DNA of 64,000 bases, taken from contig CBDCVZ010000010.1 in NCBI GenBank assembly GCA_965223215.1, positions 2,170,001 through 2,234,000 on the forward strand. The letters run 5' to 3'. The stretch is from JABDMH01 sp965223215 (lineage in GTDB: Bacteria; Bacteroidota; Bacteroidia; Chitinophagales; Saprospiraceae). Shown here in pieces: positions 9,681-19,478 of the stretch. The position numbers and the translations under genes are program-made. Every line of letters starts with the position of its first letter. Position 1 is the stretch's first letter. The notes under the pieces are model-generated. The model was not told the origin of the DNA. It saw nothing but the letters and a program-made list of their open reading frames with translations, and ran no database searches.

Positions 9681-12600
9681 CTACAAGGTTGGAGCTTTCA
9701 CTTCGATCACACCTTGCATGGTACGCCAATGACCAGGAAAGGTACAGACAAAAACGTATGATCCAGCCTCCCTAGGCACATCCCAAATTAGGGACCTTTG
9801 TTCTCCTGGATCAACCAGTCCTACTGCCTTTAAAATCTGCGGCAGATCCGGCACATATTCCTCGTCTGCCCCGGCACCACTTTGCGCCATCTGGTCGGCA
9901 GATTGGCCAATTAATTCCAAACTACCCGGTGCACCGATTAAAAGATTGTGCTGCATACCATCATTGTTGATGAATATGATCTTGACTCTTCGACCAGCCT
10001 GCACTGAAATCATCTCCGGATCATATCGCATTTGATCCGGTAAGGTCTTAATGGTGATTTCCTGCTCCACCGACTGCTCCAAAGCAGCCAATTCGCTAGA
10101 CAATTGTTGGGCGTAGGGGCCATGGTGTTGGAGAAATAAATCTTGAATGGTCATGCCCTCCGCGAAGACGGATCGATGCGGAAAGAACTGCTCCTCAACT
10201 TTGTAGCGCCACCGACCGCTTAGATTAACAACTTCTTGACCAAATCGAATAAACAAGTCTTCCTCCTGGCCATAGATCCCACCGCGACCTCCGCTGTCTG
10301 TAACTCGAATGGTTATTCTGTTTTCTCCTTTCCGTAATATTTGACCAGGCACTTTATACACTCTGGGCTCATTCCATTTACGGGTACTTGTTCCGACCAG
10401 CACCCCATTGATGTACACCTCATCGCTATCATCGATTGGGCCAAGACTTAATGTAGCACTGCCCTGGCCTCCCAATTTCTCCAGCGTAAAGTTCGTACTG
10501 GTCCAGATGACCCCATCGAAGTTTTGTAAATCTTTAGCCCCGGTCTTAGACCACCTCGCCGGTGTCGGCAAAAACTTCCAGTCTTCGGTTTCTATCTCCA
10601 TCCCTGACCAATCAATTTCTACTTCTTGCTTCGAGAATCCTGCAGCAATACGCTGTTCGTAAGCACGATGCATTGCCTGGGAGAATACCTCCTTATGCTT
10701 GACGGCAGATGCATACACTGCCCGAGCCAACCATTCATCCTCCTGGACAATTTTTGACTCACTCAAAGTCAGCAAACGTTCACCTATCGATGCGATACTG
10801 GGCATCTCAGTGAGTGCCAAGATGGCGGCCAGCAAAACTTCTTCTACATCATCAAAAATCCCCAATTCTTGCATTTTGATTAGGGTAAGTAGATCCTTCG
10901 GCAACACCCGAATGGCATTCTTACGCACAGCCGCACTCGGGTGCTTGAGGGCCCTGAATACGGAAGACAAGACATCTGCATGCTCCTCATTAATGACACC
11001 AAGTCCGTGCAAAGTCCACAGAGCATGAATGGCTCTGGTATCCAGACCGATTTCATCCATGTACTCATCTTTCAAAAGGTCTAACAAAGTCTCGGTGACA
11101 TCTGGTTTTCCACGCTCGACCAGCAAGCGCTGTGCATGCATCCGCCAGCGTAAGTTGTCGTGACCCAATGCCGCCACTAGACCGTCGGTATCATCTAATT
11201 GCAGTGATTCAGGGATATCATGTTCGGCATCCTTATGGATCAAGCGGTAGATCCGGCCATGATCTTTATCACGGAGTGGATTAATGTGGGCATTGCCCAG
11301 ACCATTCTCAAATCCAGGAGGTGTAGGGTTATGTTGGATGATGAAGTTATACCAGTCTAATATCCACACCGCACCGTCGGGCCCCACCTCTGCACAAACC
11401 GGTGAAACCCATTCATCAGCACTCGCTAATAGATTCCAACCGTCCTTTTCCAAATAACCTGCTCCATCTTTCTCAATCACTGCTCGATGCAGGAGATGAC
11501 CAGTTGGTTCACAGACAAGGGCCACTCGATTCCAATATTCTCTAGGGAAATCACGGGCGGTATAAAAGGCATGACCCGCTGCTGCCGTAAAGCCCCCAAA
11601 CACATCTACTTGACGAACATTTACCGTGTTGGGGTGAAAATGGTAGTGTCCATCAATCTTCTTGATGCTCTTGATTTTCAGACCTTCCACGTCCTCAAAA
11701 AACCTATCTGGAATTCCCAAATACCCACTATGGGTATTATTTGCCGTTGAAATAAAAACCTCGAAATCCTCAGTAAAGGAGAGCCCCCAAGTATTATTAG
11801 AACTGGCACCCATAAATTCCAAGGCTGATCCATCTGCTTTGAAACGATATGCTCCCTGTGAGAATTCAAATTTTTGACTCCCCACCGTACCATTAAAACC
11901 AGAATATCCCAAAACACCCCAGATCTGGTTGTCAAATCCGTATTGCAGATTAGAGGGTCCGGCATGCGTATCAAAGGTTCCCCAGCCCTCAATCAACACT
12001 TGCATTAGGTCAGATTTATCGTCACCGGTGGTATCTTTGAGAAAAAGGAAATACGGAGCCTGCGACACGATGACACCCCCTTGGCTATGGGTTAAACTGG
12101 TTGGGACACTTAGATTTTCAGCAAAAATGGTAAACTTGTCTGCCTGACCATCCCCATCCGTATCCTCAAGAATTTTGATGCGATCTGATCCCTCCCCTAA
12201 TTCGCTAGATATTTCATTGGGATAGTCTTTCGTTTCAATCACCCAAAGTCGACCCCGCTCATCCCAAGACATATGAATCGGATTAATGATGTCAGGTTCT
12301 TCTGCAAATAATTCCAACTTGAATTCTGGGGGCACCTGAATATATTGCTGCGATGCATCTGCACTGAGCGGCATCTGCAACATCGGCGGGGGGTCTCTTT
12401 CTTCATAATTAGGAATTTTGGCCGCCTCGTACTTCAGTGGAGGTAGCTCTAAACGCTCTAAAGCCGCCAATTTTTTTTCTCCAATTCCCCAGCGCAATCC
12501 CTGTTCCAATAATCGATGAAATTCCGGACGACTCCACGTGCGTTCATCGTGACCCAACGCTGTGTAAAACACGCGTCCCTTACCAAATTCTTTGACCCAT

Positions 12601-13193
12601 GTGTAAGGCTCACGGTGCTCTCCCGAAACCCGCTCCATGAGCACTTTAATATCCTTAGCAAATTTTGTGTGGATATAGGTCTCATCCCAAGTCCTAAAAG
12701 GTTGCACATTTTTCATGGCTGGATGATCTGGTGCGACAATTTCAGCTTGAAAGATTGCCGTATCATGTGCACTGAATTGCCCTCCCATCAACTCTACCAC
12801 TTCCGGTGCATTGCGAAAGCAGTAACTTGCACTGTGAATGGGTAAAAAAGCTCCACCGTTACGGACGAAATTGAGCAGCGCATCTTTTTGAGGATCAGTA
12901 ATCTCATCAATATTGGCATAAACCATCAATGCATCATAATGCTGAAAAATGTTCTCGTTGAGGTCATCTGGGTCTATAGTGTAAGTAAACAAAAATCCCC
13001 GCGGTGAAAGAGCCGCCGATAAATATGTTAGGTACAAAGACGCATCGTGATGTTTGGAATCATGACCTAAAAATAGCACGCGCACGTTTCCCGGCTCGAC
13101 GGAGGCATCCGGTGATTTGCATGAAACGATGCATAGCAAAATAATTATACCGATTAAGATGCTGTCTTGCAGCGGTACTCTGAGGCCATTCAT
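9681..13193 (-). CDS. Giant lipoprotein: ThuA, dehydrogenase-type propeller, HEAT-like and cupredoxin domains
   Basis: A 1170-residue protein with a lipoprotein signal (IVSC-K at about residue 25). Visible parts in order: a ThuA domain (about 35-245); a PVC-type membrane-bound-dehydrogenase propeller resembling glucose/sorbosone dehydrogenases (about 280-650); a HEAT-like helical region (about 660-830); a galactose-binding-like jelly roll with GENRITIRVTDSGGRGGI (about 900-990); and a C-terminal plastocyanin/auracyanin-like domain. The last has a complete type 1 copper ligand set: His1082, Cys1150, His1155 and Met1159. A likely role is extracytoplasmic sugar oxidation passing electrons to its own copper domain, but this is inference. 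No CxxCH haem motif is present, unlike many relatives. Confidence 0.8.
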   Translation of the reverse strand: MNGLRVPLQDSILIGIIILLCIVSCKSPDASVEPGNVRVLFLGHDSKHHDASLYLTYLSAALSPRGFLFTYTIDPDDLNENIFQHYDALMVYANIDEITDPQKDALLNFVRNGGAFLPIHSASYCFRNAPEVVELMGGQFSAHDTAIFQAEIVAPDHPAMKNVQPFRTWDETYIHTKFAKDIKVLMERVSGEHREPYTWVKEFGKGRVFYTALGHDERTWSRPEFHRLLEQGLRWGIGEKKLAALERLELPPLKYEAAKIPNYEERDPPPMLQMPLSADASQQYIQVPPEFKLELFAEEPDIINPIHMSWDERGRLWVIETKDYPNEISSELGEGSDRIKILEDTDGDGQADKFTIFAENLSVPTSLTHSQGGVIVSQAPYFLFLKDTTGDDKSDLMQVLIEGWGTFDTHAGPSNLQYGFDNQIWGVLGYSGFNGTVGSQKFEFSQGAYRFKADGSALEFMGASSNNTWGLSFTEDFEVFISTANNTHSGYLGIPDRFFEDVEGLKIKSIKKIDGHYHFHPNTVNVRQVDVFGGFTAAAGHAFYTARDFPREYWNRVALVCEPTGHLLHRAVIEKDGAGYLEKDGWNLLASADEWVSPVCAEVGPDGAVWILDWYNFIIQHNPTPPGFENGLGNAHINPLRDKDHGRIYRLIHKDAEHDIPESLQLDDTDGLVAALGHDNLRWRMHAQRLLVERGKPDVTETLLDLLKDEYMDEIGLDTRAIHALWTLHGLGVINEEHADVLSSVFRALKHPSAAVRKNAIRVLPKDLLTLIKMQELGIFDDVEEVLLAAILALTEMPSIASIGERLLTLSESKIVQEDEWLARAVYASAVKHKEVFSQAMHRAYEQRIAAGFSKQEVEIDWSGMEIETEDWKFLPTPARWSKTGAKDLQNFDGVIWTSTNFTLEKLGGQGSATLSLGPIDDSDEVYINGVLVGTSTRKWNEPRVYKVPGQILRKGENRITIRVTDSGGRGGIYGQEEDLFIRFGQEVVNLSGRWRYKVEEQFFPHRSVFAEGMTIQDLFLQHHGPYAQQLSSELAALEQSVEQEITIKTLPDQMRYDPEMISVQAGRRVKIIFINNDGMQHNLLIGAPGSLELIGQSADQMAQSGAGADEEYVPDLPQILKAVGLVDPGEQRSLIWDVPREAGSYVFVCTFPGHWRTMQGVIEVKAPTL

Positions 13194-13418
13194 ATTTCGC
13201 AGGTTTGATATTATCTAATTAGAGCTGCTCTGTCAAAATACAAAGTATTCCGTCAAATTCCGTCGGTTGCTCCATATCCTGGCAGCTCCGTAGACTGTCG
13301 AGGTTTCGGAACAAATCACTTCAAATTCGATCGCACTTTGTAATGATGAATGATCTCTCGATTTTCAGCATCCTTTTTCCTAATTTCCCGGCTTATTGAA
13401 AAAATCAAAAGGAAATAG

Positions 13419-15386
13419 ATGCAAAGTAGATGGAATGAAGCGGACGCGGCCGCCTGTGGGGGTGATCTCTTAAAGCTGAGGGTATACACTTCCAGATTGC
13501 TTGGCCAAGATGCCGACTTGGTATTGCATGGTGGTGGGAACACATCCGTAAAAATCAAAGAGAAAAATATTTTCGGAGAGGAACAAGAAATTCTTTGTGT
13601 AAAAGGAAGTGGTTGGGATCTGGCCACCATTGAAGTACCTGGTTTTGCACCGGTCAAACTTGATGTACTCAAGAAATTGGCAGAGCTCGACGAGCTCTCA
13701 GATTTAGACATGGTCAAGAATCAACGAATGGCCATGACTGATCCATCGGCTCCAAATCCCTCCGTAGAAGCCATTCTACATGCCATCATCCCCTTCACTT
13801 TTGTGGATCATACCCATGCTGACGCGGTCGTCACCATAAGCAACACCCCTGATGGTGAAGCACGCATTAACGAACTGTACGGCAAGGATATGTTGATCAT
13901 ACCTTATGTCATGCCAGGATTTATTTTGGCTAAGAAAATCTATGAGATGACCAAGGGAATCGACTGGAATTCAATTGGTGGAATGATTCTAATGAATCAC
14001 GGGGTGTTTACATTTGATGATGATCCCAAGGCCAGCTACGAAAAGATGATTGAGATCGTGAGTGATGCGGAGAGGTATCTGCAAGACCAAAATATTGCTC
14101 CGTTAAATGATACATCGTTGTCAGCACCTGATCCCTTGCGCATTGCTTTGTTCAGATCCCAGCTAGGGGAACTTTGGGGCCAGAATGTGCTGGTCCGCTT
14201 GAATCAGAGTCCTAAGGCAAAGGCCTTTAGTAATTTGGCCAATGTGGAAGTAGCCGCTAATAAGGGCCCTTTGACACCTGACCACATCATCAGAACCAAA
14301 CGCACACCCGTTATTGTGACTGATGACTCTGGTAAGAACCTCGAAGCTTATGCTGCCAATTATGACCAATATTTTAGGGAGAACAATCGTGGCGAAACCC
14401 AACTCGATAAAGCACCGCGATGGGCCATCCTTCCTGGATATGGAACTCTAAGTATGGGCCCCACACCAAAACACGTTCAAATCATCGAAGACATCACCAG
14501 TCATACCATGGACGCCATTCATCAAGCAGAAGTCATGGGAGGCTGGACGGCTTTGGGGAAAAAAGATCTCTTTGAAATGGAATACTGGAGCCTGGAGCAA
14601 GCCAAATTGAAAAAAGCTGGCCAAGCAAAACCTCTGCAGGGTCGCGTGGCCATCGTCAGTGGAGCATATGGTGGGATTGGGAAGGCGTGTGTAGAAAAAC
14701 TATCCAGTGAGGGTGCCGCGGTGGTGGCCCTCGATATCAATCCCGACATCGAAAGTCGCTTCGACCAGCCCGGTATATTGGGCATTAAATGTGATGTTAC
14801 GGATGACAAAGCTCTTCAATCAGCACTTGAGCAAACCGTGTTTGCCTTCGGAGGCATCGATATGTTAGTCACCAATGCAGGTATCTTTCCACCGAGTGCC
14901 AAAATAGCAGAAATGCCCGCTGATATCTGGCAGCGTAGTTTAGACATCAATGTCACCAGTCACCAACGGCTTATTCAACTTTGTGTGCCCTATTTGGAGT
15001 TGGGCAAAAAATCGGCCATCGTCATCATTGGTAGCAAAAATGTTCCCGCACCAGGCCCTGGTGCTGCAGCCTATTCGGTGGCCAAAGCCGGAGTGACACA
15101 ACTGGGCAGGGTCGCAGCCCTCGAACTCGGCTCCAGAGGCATTCGCGTCAATATCATCCATCCCAATGCCGTCTACGATACCGCCATTTGGACACCTGAA
15201 GTCCTGCAGAAGCGAGCAGATCACTACGGTCTAACGGTACAGGAATATAAGACCAACAACGTCTTAAGGACCGAAGTGTCATCTGCTGACGTCGCAAACT
15301 TGACGGTAGCTTTCTTAGGTGACGAATTTTCAAAAACGACTGGTGCTCAAATCCCCATTGATGGCGGCAACGATCGGGTGATCTAG
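13419..15386 (+). CDS. Bifunctional class II aldolase / short-chain dehydrogenase
   Basis: A 655-residue fusion. Residues ~1-400 are a class II aldolase (RhaD/AraD/FucA superfamily) with a phosphate-loop region LHGGGNTSVK and zinc ligands His131 and His133 in DHTHAD; a later MNHGVF provides another histidine. Residues ~405-655 are an SDR with SGAYGGIG cofactor loop, NAG, and a YSVAK active site. The architecture matches the rhamnulose-1-phosphate aldolase/lactaldehyde dehydrogenase type used in deoxy-sugar catabolism. The start ATG 13419 follows a good AAAGGAAATAG ribosome site. The substrate is likely a deoxyhexulose phosphate, not proven here. Confidence 0.85.
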   Translation: MQSRWNEADAAACGGDLLKLRVYTSRLLGQDADLVLHGGGNTSVKIKEKNIFGEEQEILCVKGSGWDLATIEVPGFAPVKLDVLKKLAELDELSDLDMVKNQRMAMTDPSAPNPSVEAILHAIIPFTFVDHTHADAVVTISNTPDGEARINELYGKDMLIIPYVMPGFILAKKIYEMTKGIDWNSIGGMILMNHGVFTFDDDPKASYEKMIEIVSDAERYLQDQNIAPLNDTSLSAPDPLRIALFRSQLGELWGQNVLVRLNQSPKAKAFSNLANVEVAANKGPLTPDHIIRTKRTPVIVTDDSGKNLEAYAANYDQYFRENNRGETQLDKAPRWAILPGYGTLSMGPTPKHVQIIEDITSHTMDAIHQAEVMGGWTALGKKDLFEMEYWSLEQAKLKKAGQAKPLQGRVAIVSGAYGGIGKACVEKLSSEGAAVVALDINPDIESRFDQPGILGIKCDVTDDKALQSALEQTVFAFGGIDMLVTNAGIFPPSAKIAEMPADIWQRSLDINVTSHQRLIQLCVPYLELGKKSAIVIIGSKNVPAPGPGAAAYSVAKAGVTQLGRVAALELGSRGIRVNIIHPNAVYDTAIWTPEVLQKRADHYGLTVQEYKTNNVLRTEVSSADVANLTVAFLGDEFSKTTGAQIPIDGGNDRVI

Positions 15387-16960
15387 GAACGGGACCAAAG
15401 GACCAAAAACCAAATCCCAAAGACCAAGATACAAAGGGATCCATTGGCGAATACCATACTTAGCCAAGTCTTCCCACCTATGGTTGGCAAGCTGGTCTGC
15501 TGGTAGGATAGAAGTCTCCAAATTCCAAAGAGATACAAAGGGGCTAACGCTAAATTTCACTTCTTCGTCAGGACAGCGGTATACGTAAAAACCAAGATAC
15601 AAAGACCAAGATACAAGGGGGCTAACGTTAAATTCACTTCTTCGTCAAGACAGCGGTATACGTAAAAACCAAGATACAAAGACCAAGATACAAAGGGGCT
15701 AACGTTAAGATTTCACATCTTCGTCAGGCAGCGGTATCCTAGTAAAAGCCAAAACCAAATAACCAAATTCCAAGATACAGATGTGGGCAGACACCCCGGT
15801 TTAATTGGAGCGACAGCGGAAATTCAACCGGGGCGAAGGCGAGCGAGAGCCTAACCAAAACCCAATTCCAAAGACCAAGATACAAGGAGGCCAAAAAAAC
15901 CAAGATACAAAGACCAAGATACAACGGGGCTAACGTTAAAATTTCACATCTTCGTCAAGACAGCGGTATAAGTAAAAACCAAGATACAAAGACCAAGATA
16001 CAAAGGGGCTAACGTTAAGATTTCACATCTTCGTCAGGCAGCGGTATCCTAGTAAAAGCCAAAACCAAATAACCAAATTCCAAGATACAGATGTGGGCAG
16101 ACACCCCGGTTTAATTGGAGCGACAGCGGAAATTCAACAGGGGCGAAGGCGAGCGAGAGCCTAACCAAAACCCAATTCCAAAGACCAAGATACAAGGAGG
16201 CCAAAAAAACCAAGATACAAAGACCAAGATACAAAGGGGCTAACGTTAAATTTCACTTCTTCGTCAAGACAGCGGTATGCAGGTAAAAACCAAAACCAAA
16301 AAACCAAATGCAAGTGCAACCGAAGGCTAAAAGACAATAAGCAAAAAACAGAATACCAGACGTAAAATTAAAGCCCAAAACCAACTTTCGGCAAGAGCCC
16401 CGTAGAGGGCGGACATCCCGGTTTAATTGAAGCGACAGCGGAAATTCAACCGGGGCTCGGGGGCGAGCACGAGCCGGCAAAGGCCAAAAACCCAAGATAC
16501 AAAGACCAAGATACAACGGGGCTAACGTTAAATTTCACATCTTCGTCAAGACAGCGGTATGCAGGTAAAAACCAAAACCAAAAAACCAACATACGAGTGC
16601 GACCGAAGGCTAAAAGACAATACGCAAAAAACAGAATACCAGACGTAAAATTAAAAGTCCAAAACCAACTTTCGGCAAGAGCCCCGTAGTGGGTGGACAC
16701 CCCGGTTTAATTGGAGCGACAGCGGAAATTCAACAGGGGCTCGGGGGCGAGCACGAGCCGGCAAAGGCCAAAAAGCCAAGATACAATTTCCAAGATACAA
16801 GGGGGCTAACGTTAAATTCACATCTTCGTCAAGACAGCGGTATGCAGGTAAAAGCCAAAACCAAAAACCAAATGCAAGTGCAACCGAAGGCTAAAAGACA
16901 ATAAGCAAAAAACAGAATACCCTGGAAGTGAAGGGGCAGACACCAACCTGTCAACGTTAT
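15387..16960. repeat. Complex tandem repeat locus 1 (310-bp and ~282-bp units)
   Basis: About 1.6 kb without a gene, built from nested repeats. The word CCAAGATACA occurs about 19 times. A core around TCGTCAAGACAGCGGTAT occurs 8 times (near 15567, 15645, 15730, 15952, 16031, 16262, 16544 and 16826). The left half repeats with a period of 310 bases (for example 15739-15924 is repeated at 16049-16234), the right half with 282-283 bases. Each long unit holds an inverted repeat CCCCGGTT...AACCGGGG of about 40 bases; some copies have one mismatch. On the minus strand the word reads as LYLG-type low-complexity peptides, which I regard as spurious. Purpose unknown. Confidence 0.9.
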
Positions 16961-17064
16961 TTATGAGGCAACAAACTGCCCATTGCCCACTGCCACCTGC
17001 AACATTACCTTTTGCGATTGAGATTGATTTCGGTAACTTCCTTTTTCATAAAAAAGAACTCATC

Positions 17065-18309
17065 ATGCTCAAGGAATATACACCCGATGCACGAAGAAAA
17101 TTTCTACGTACTGCATTTGCGTCGCTGGCTGTTTCGCCGATGATCATGCCGCACCGCTGGTCAGATCAAAAGAAGGAGGAAGCCTTCCAGAATGCGCAGG
17201 CTGAAATCAAGATCACACGTTTAGAGACCTTTAAGGTGAAGCCGAGGTTTCTATTTTTAAAAATTCATACAGACGCTGGAGTCGTCGGTTTGGGTGAACC
17301 CATTACAGAGGGTCGAGCGGACACTTGCGCTACTGCTGTTGCTGAAATTGGAAAGTACCTAGTTGGTAAAGATCCCAGACGGATTATTCACCACTGGCAA
17401 GCCATTTATCGGCATTCTTTTTATCGCGGTGGCCCGATCCTGACGAGTGCACTAAGTGGGGTTGAACAGGCTTTGTGGGACATTAAAGGGAAACTATTGG
17501 GAATACCGATCTATGAGTTATTGGGAGGTGCAGTCCGTGATCGCATTCGAGTGTACGCCCATGCTCGTTCGCCCGAGGCGATTCGAGAGGCACGAGCTAA
17601 AGGTTTTACCGCTTTTAAAACGGGTGTAAAAAATGCCCGCCAATCTGGCATTGTGGCAAACCCTAAGTTCATCCGAACCGCAGCTGACAATTTCGGTGCC
17701 CTGCGAGAAGCCGTGGGAGAGGATGCAGATATTGGCATTGATTTTCACGGTGCCATCAGTCCCCAAAATGCTTCGCTATTAATTCATGCCATCGAGGAAT
17801 ATCAGCCCCTCTTCATTGAAGAACCAGTCAATTGTCAAAACGTGGATGTGATGGCAGATTTAGCTCGAAAGACCCACATCCCCATAGCAACTGGTGAGCG
17901 GATCTTTACCAAATGGGGCTTTCGAGAAATCCTGGAAAAAGGAGCCGCCTCAATCTTGCAACCAGATCTATGCCATGCGGGCGGCATCTTTGAAGGCCGA
18001 TTGATTGCCGGTATGGCAGAAGCATATTACGCCTCCATCGCGCCCCACAATCCACTGGGACCGATTTCTTTGGCAGCAGGTTTGCAATTAGCCGCAAGTA
18101 TTCCTAATTTTCTCTGCCAAGAGCAAGTAACCTTGGGCGAAGGATATTTGAAAGAACCGTTCAAGGTGAGTGATGGTCACATCGATTTACCCACAAAACC
18201 CGGCCTTGGCATAGAGCTTGACGACCAGGCCCTCGCAGATAAACTAGGACACGACTGGAGAAATCCGGAAACCTACTTAGAATCAGACGGTAGTGTGGTC
18301 GATTGGTGA
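17065..18309 (+). CDS. DgoD-like enolase-superfamily dehydratase, Tat-exported
   Basis: About 414 residues from ATG 17065; an in-frame upstream extension to 16963 falls in repeat-flanking sequence and would hide the signal. The N-terminus has a twin-arginine motif (ARRKFLRTAF). The rest is an enolase-superfamily enzyme closest in my memory to D-galactonate dehydratase: metal ligands Asp226, Glu252 and Glu278, with His228 and His328 as acid/base candidates, the same 26-26-50 spacing as in E. coli DgoD. It would dehydrate an aldonic acid to a 2-keto-3-deoxy acid. A Tat signal on such an enzyme is unusual and implies a periplasmic location. The exact substrate is inferred. Confidence 0.8.
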   Translation: MLKEYTPDARRKFLRTAFASLAVSPMIMPHRWSDQKKEEAFQNAQAEIKITRLETFKVKPRFLFLKIHTDAGVVGLGEPITEGRADTCATAVAEIGKYLVGKDPRRIIHHWQAIYRHSFYRGGPILTSALSGVEQALWDIKGKLLGIPIYELLGGAVRDRIRVYAHARSPEAIREARAKGFTAFKTGVKNARQSGIVANPKFIRTAADNFGALREAVGEDADIGIDFHGAISPQNASLLIHAIEEYQPLFIEEPVNCQNVDVMADLARKTHIPIATGERIFTKWGFREILEKGAASILQPDLCHAGGIFEGRLIAGMAEAYYASIAPHNPLGPISLAAGLQLAASIPNFLCQEQVTLGEGYLKEPFKVSDGHIDLPTKPGLGIELDDQALADKLGHDWRNPETYLESDGSVVDW

Positions 18310-18560
18310 CCTTGGACAGTCGGCATTGAGCAAGGTATAAATAGAGATTCGAGGGGTAGATATTAGGAAAGAGATAAGATTATCTTCGCACCCTCAAGAT
18401 TAACATTGCCAAAAATAAAGGGGTCTGAATTATTATTGAATTCGTCGCATGTGTAGGACAAGATCATTGGCTCTTTTATTTCATAAAAATAATATCTATA
18501 CAGATCAAGTCCTAATTTGGTGAATTAGTTTTATTGAATATTTGAAATTGAAATTTTAAT

Positions 18561-19424
18561 ATGATTGTACCACGAACCTCTCGCCAGGAGATTATGGCGA
18601 AACTACAGAAGAAACTCGATGCGAAAATTCCGATACTAATAGCCAGTGCCGGGAGTGGACTAGTAGCACAACTACTCGAAAAAGCCGGAGCAGATTGCAT
18701 CAACACATTTTCGGGAGCACGATTGCGAGCTAATGGCATGGGTACCATGTCCATGTTATGGCCAATCTTGGATTCTAATAAACAAACCCTCGACTACACC
18801 CGTGAAGATATTATGCCGGCCATTAAAGGGGATGCATTTATTTGCGCATGCCTCAATGCAAACGACCCTCTGAAGGATATGCGAATGGTACTACAACAAT
18901 GCAAAGACATGGGTGTTTTTTCAGCCTCTAACATTGGCCCTTCGATAAGTTATGTGGACAAAGACAGTGAAATATACCGTGTATTGACTAAAAGTGGGAT
19001 AACCTTGCAAAATGAAATTGAATTTCTGAAATTGGTCAAAGAAATGGATATGGTGTCCATAGGTCTTGCCTTCAATCTGGAAGATAGTCTGCAAATGGTG
19101 GAAGAGGGACAGCCGGATATTTTTTGTTTTCATGCTGGAACCACCAAAGGAGGGTTAAAGGGTTACGATTCGGGTGAAACCATCGAAGAAACCGCCAAAA
19201 GAACGGAGGAGGCAAACGAACAAATTCGAGCCCTAAAATCGGACGTCATACTAATCGCTCATGGAGCAGCCATGTCTAATCCGACCGATGCACAATTTAT
19301 GCTGGATCATACTTCTGTGGATGGCATTTGGACCGGCTCTTCTACTGAAAGAATACCAATCGAAAAAGCAGTCCTGTCCACGGCGCAAGAATTTGCAGCC
19401 TTACGTTTTCCAGCGGATCGATAA
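18561..19424 (+). CDS. Phosphoenolpyruvate-hydrolase family TIM-barrel protein
   Basis: A 287-residue protein of the PEP_hydrolase/TIM-barrel family (Pfam PF09370 type). Features include the early ILIASAGSGL strand-loop, GADCINTFSGAR and the FCFHAGTTKGG motif near the C-terminal half. Relatives occur next to, or fused with, UPF0261 (Tm-1-like) proteins in bacteria, fungi and plants; the reaction is not established. Here it lies 54 bases upstream of a UPF0261 gene, so a shared pathway is likely. The start ATG 18561 follows an A/T-rich leader without a clear Shine-Dalgarno, usual for Bacteroidota. Confidence 0.8.
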   Translation: MIVPRTSRQEIMAKLQKKLDAKIPILIASAGSGLVAQLLEKAGADCINTFSGARLRANGMGTMSMLWPILDSNKQTLDYTREDIMPAIKGDAFICACLNANDPLKDMRMVLQQCKDMGVFSASNIGPSISYVDKDSEIYRVLTKSGITLQNEIEFLKLVKEMDMVSIGLAFNLEDSLQMVEEGQPDIFCFHAGTTKGGLKGYDSGETIEETAKRTEEANEQIRALKSDVILIAHGAAMSNPTDAQFMLDHTSVDGIWTGSSTERIPIEKAVLSTAQEFAALRFPADR

Positions 19425-19478
19425 GGTAGGTCGGTAGCCACGCTGAGTATTACTATTTAGACAATCAAAAAACGAAAC

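Noticed and set aside
15739..16516. Long minus-strand frames rich in LYLG/CILVF words in repeat locus 1
   Set aside because: They are translations of the CCAAGATACA repeat and recur with its period; no start, ribosome site or domain supports coding.
15387..16960. CRISPR array
   Set aside because: Units are 282-310 bases, with no ~30-base repeats alternating with unique spacers and no cas genes.
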